Of a stretch of DNA of 20,554 nt, positions 19,692 to 20,554 are shown piece after piece (positions within the stretch are counted from its first letter, which is position 1; each line of letters begins with the position of its first letter). Where the stretch lies: NCBI GenBank assembly GCA_001953115.1, contig LSSL01001029.1, positions 19,740-40,293 on the forward strand, given 5' to 3'. The notes beneath the pieces were generated by a model. The model was not told the DNA's origin. It saw only the letters and a list, made by a program, of their open reading frames with translations, and did no database searches. The translations under genes were made by a program, and so were the position numbers. This stretch comes from Smittium mucronatum. Its lineage: Eukaryota; Kickxellomycota; Harpellomycetes; Harpellales; Legeriomycetaceae.

Positions 19692-19945
19692 TGTTAAACT
19701 CAGAAGGCTGAGATAGGAAATAAAACCAGGGCTCAAAAAGAATAGCTTAAAACAAACTATTTATACTAAATCGAAAAAAAAATTAAAGGTAATTAGAATT
19801 ATATTATTGGGAATTTTCGAAATGAAACATTTCATTTCGGACAATAGACGCGCATATATTAACTAAAGTATGTTATTTTTATAAAATCACAGTGAAATTG
19901 GAATAATTGGTCAGATAATAATTATAGCTGTTCATTTGAATATAC
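19692..19945 (-). mobile_element. Decayed LTR of the same Ty3 family, minus strand
   Basis: On the minus strand it carries the central palindrome (19818-19839: CGAAATGAAA, two-base loop, inverse arm). It also has GATTTAGTATAAATAGTTTG, matching GATTTTAGTATAAATAGTTT of the intact LTR, and an end TTTAACA at 19692 followed by TTTTGAC where a primer-binding site would lie. The 5' part is too diverged to delimit, so the right boundary is a guess. No internal retroelement sequence was recognised beyond 19692, so it may be a solo LTR. Confidence 0.6.
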
Positions 19946-19951
19946 TTTTTA

Positions 19952-20237
19952 TTTTTTTTGTATCGCGGAATTTTATTGTAAGATAACGTCATTAAAAACT
20001 ATACTAAAAAAATTTGAAAAAAAGAAAAAGACGTATAGAAAAGACTATTATCCTAACTACAATAAGCTCTTCTGCCGGACTACCGGCTGCGTACCTGCGG
20101 AAAAAGGGTTCAATCTACCAACCGAAAGACCCCCCCTGGCATTGCTTCAAGTAGGCTGGATGACTGAGGTTACGTGCAGTCATGAATTAAGCTTTTTGTC
20201 AATGAACTGTTGTTCATTGAAGCTATTGAGCTCCTAG
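19952..20237 (-). mobile_element. Retroposon family copy R2, split by an LTR element
   Basis: It is the partner of 16046-16330 over its whole length (286 versus 285 bp). On the minus strand it ends ACAATAAAATTCCGCGATAC plus eight A's. Conserved hairpins are TGACTG/CAGTCA (20161-20182) and TCAATGAAC/GTTCATTGA (20199-20220). A further stem, GCCGG/CCGGC, occurs near 20075-20090, where R1 is mismatched. Similarity to R1 stops exactly at CCTAG (20233-20237), where the LTR begins, so the 5' remainder should lie beyond the inserted element. Confidence 0.75.
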
Positions 20238-20509
20238 TGTTACGCCAATCAGCAGCCGAGATAGCCAGCTGTCCAATGACACATCTTGCAATGCTATTGG
20301 ACAAGTGGAACATGAAGTAATAACTAGCAGAGATTCTATTGGCTGAAATGACCATACGTCATTTCAGCAATAGCCAATAACTAAATGACAATATATTTTA
20401 CATAGCTTTGATTTTAGTATAAATAGTTTATTTTATAACATTCCTTTTGAATCTCTCTCTCTTCTCTTAGCTTTTACTTTTTCAATAAACTTACTAAAAA
20501 TACCTAACA
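20238..20509 (+). mobile_element. 5' LTR of a Ty3-type element, intact termini
   Basis: A 272-bp LTR starting TGTTACG and ending CCTAACA, with perfect 5-bp inverted termini TGTTA/TAACA. It contains ATTGGCT (20338-20344) and AGCCAAT (20372-20378) around the central palindrome (arms CTGAAATGAC and GTCATTTCAG, 20343-20367). A TATA-like TAGTATAAATAG follows, then a CTCTCTCTCTTCTC stretch and TTCAATAAA. It is inserted into R2 directly after CCTAG. As a 5' LTR it would promote the element's transcription. The internal region continues beyond the window. Confidence 0.85.
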
Positions 20510-20511
20510 TT

Positions 20512-20523
20512 TGGTGGAGAACC
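20512..20523 (+). promoter_or_regulatory. Primer-binding site of the right-edge element
   Basis: TGGTGGAGAACC begins two bases after the LTR terminus CA. It would pair with a tRNA ending GGTTCTCCACCA. The same TTGGTGG core follows LTR B at 3312. The tRNA identity was not determined. Confidence 0.6.
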
Positions 20524-20554
20524 ATTATTTATCAAACCTTATCTAATTAAATTT

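Noticed and set aside
20060..20120. Pol III A and B boxes (GGTTCAATCT at about 20107) on the plus strand, suggesting a tRNA-derived SINE
   Set aside because: The A-box match is weak, the first copy does not keep the B box, and the tail orientation makes the plus strand the antisense strand.
1..20554. CRISPR array, bacterial operon or phage content
   Set aside because: No regularly spaced repeats and no bacterial gene arrangement. The protein content is eukaryotic.

Overview
This looks like nuclear DNA from an AT-rich, repeat-laden eukaryote, most likely a fungus. Two intact, apparently intronless host genes sit together: a Mediator subunit 8 homologue (9591-10397, +) and a CRAL-TRIO/RhoGAP protein (10628-12016, -). 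They converge tail to tail with 230 bp between their stop codons. The rest is transposable-element wreckage and AT-rich DNA without genes. An early-diverging fungus would fit the base composition and the mix of Ty3 and non-LTR elements. The lineage is inference and not proven here.

Left region (1-3607): three remnants of one Ty3/gypsy-like LTR retrotransposon family. On the + strand lies the end of pol (decayed integrase, about 15-1092) with a 3' LTR from 1099. On the - strand lie two truncated units in series, each an LTR followed by a broken gag (LTR 3607-3312 with gag 3249-2660; LTR 2643-2325 with gag about 2190-1310). Region 4190-8760 is a decayed non-LTR (LINE-type) element on the - strand: an ORF1 with a damaged CCHC knuckle, then an AP-type endonuclease and a reverse transcriptase, all broken by stops and frameshifts.

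Middle (8760-12065): the host gene pair and its flanks. A 13-bp tandem duplication lies just upstream of MED8. The RhoGAP domain lacks the arginine finger and two other key residues, so it is probably not an active GAP.

Right region (12066-20554): long AT-rich stretches with no convincing gene. They contain three copies of an uncharacterised retroposon family that reads on the - strand and ends in AATAAA plus an A tail. Two copies are about 285 bp (16046-16330 and 19952-20237). The third is a 27-bp stub flanked by 16-bp direct repeats (14512-14570). The second long copy is interrupted at its right end by a well-preserved 5' LTR (20238-20509, termini TGTTA/TAACA) with a primer-binding site. 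That Ty3-type element continues past the window. A decayed LTR of the same family lies at about 19692-19945. All five LTRs share a central palindrome, which was a useful marker for finding them.

The strongest leads are the retroposon family with a compensatory base pair in a hairpin, its stub copy with target-site duplication, the conserved LTR palindrome, and the RhoGAP domain without catalytic residues. No operon-like or defence-like system was seen.
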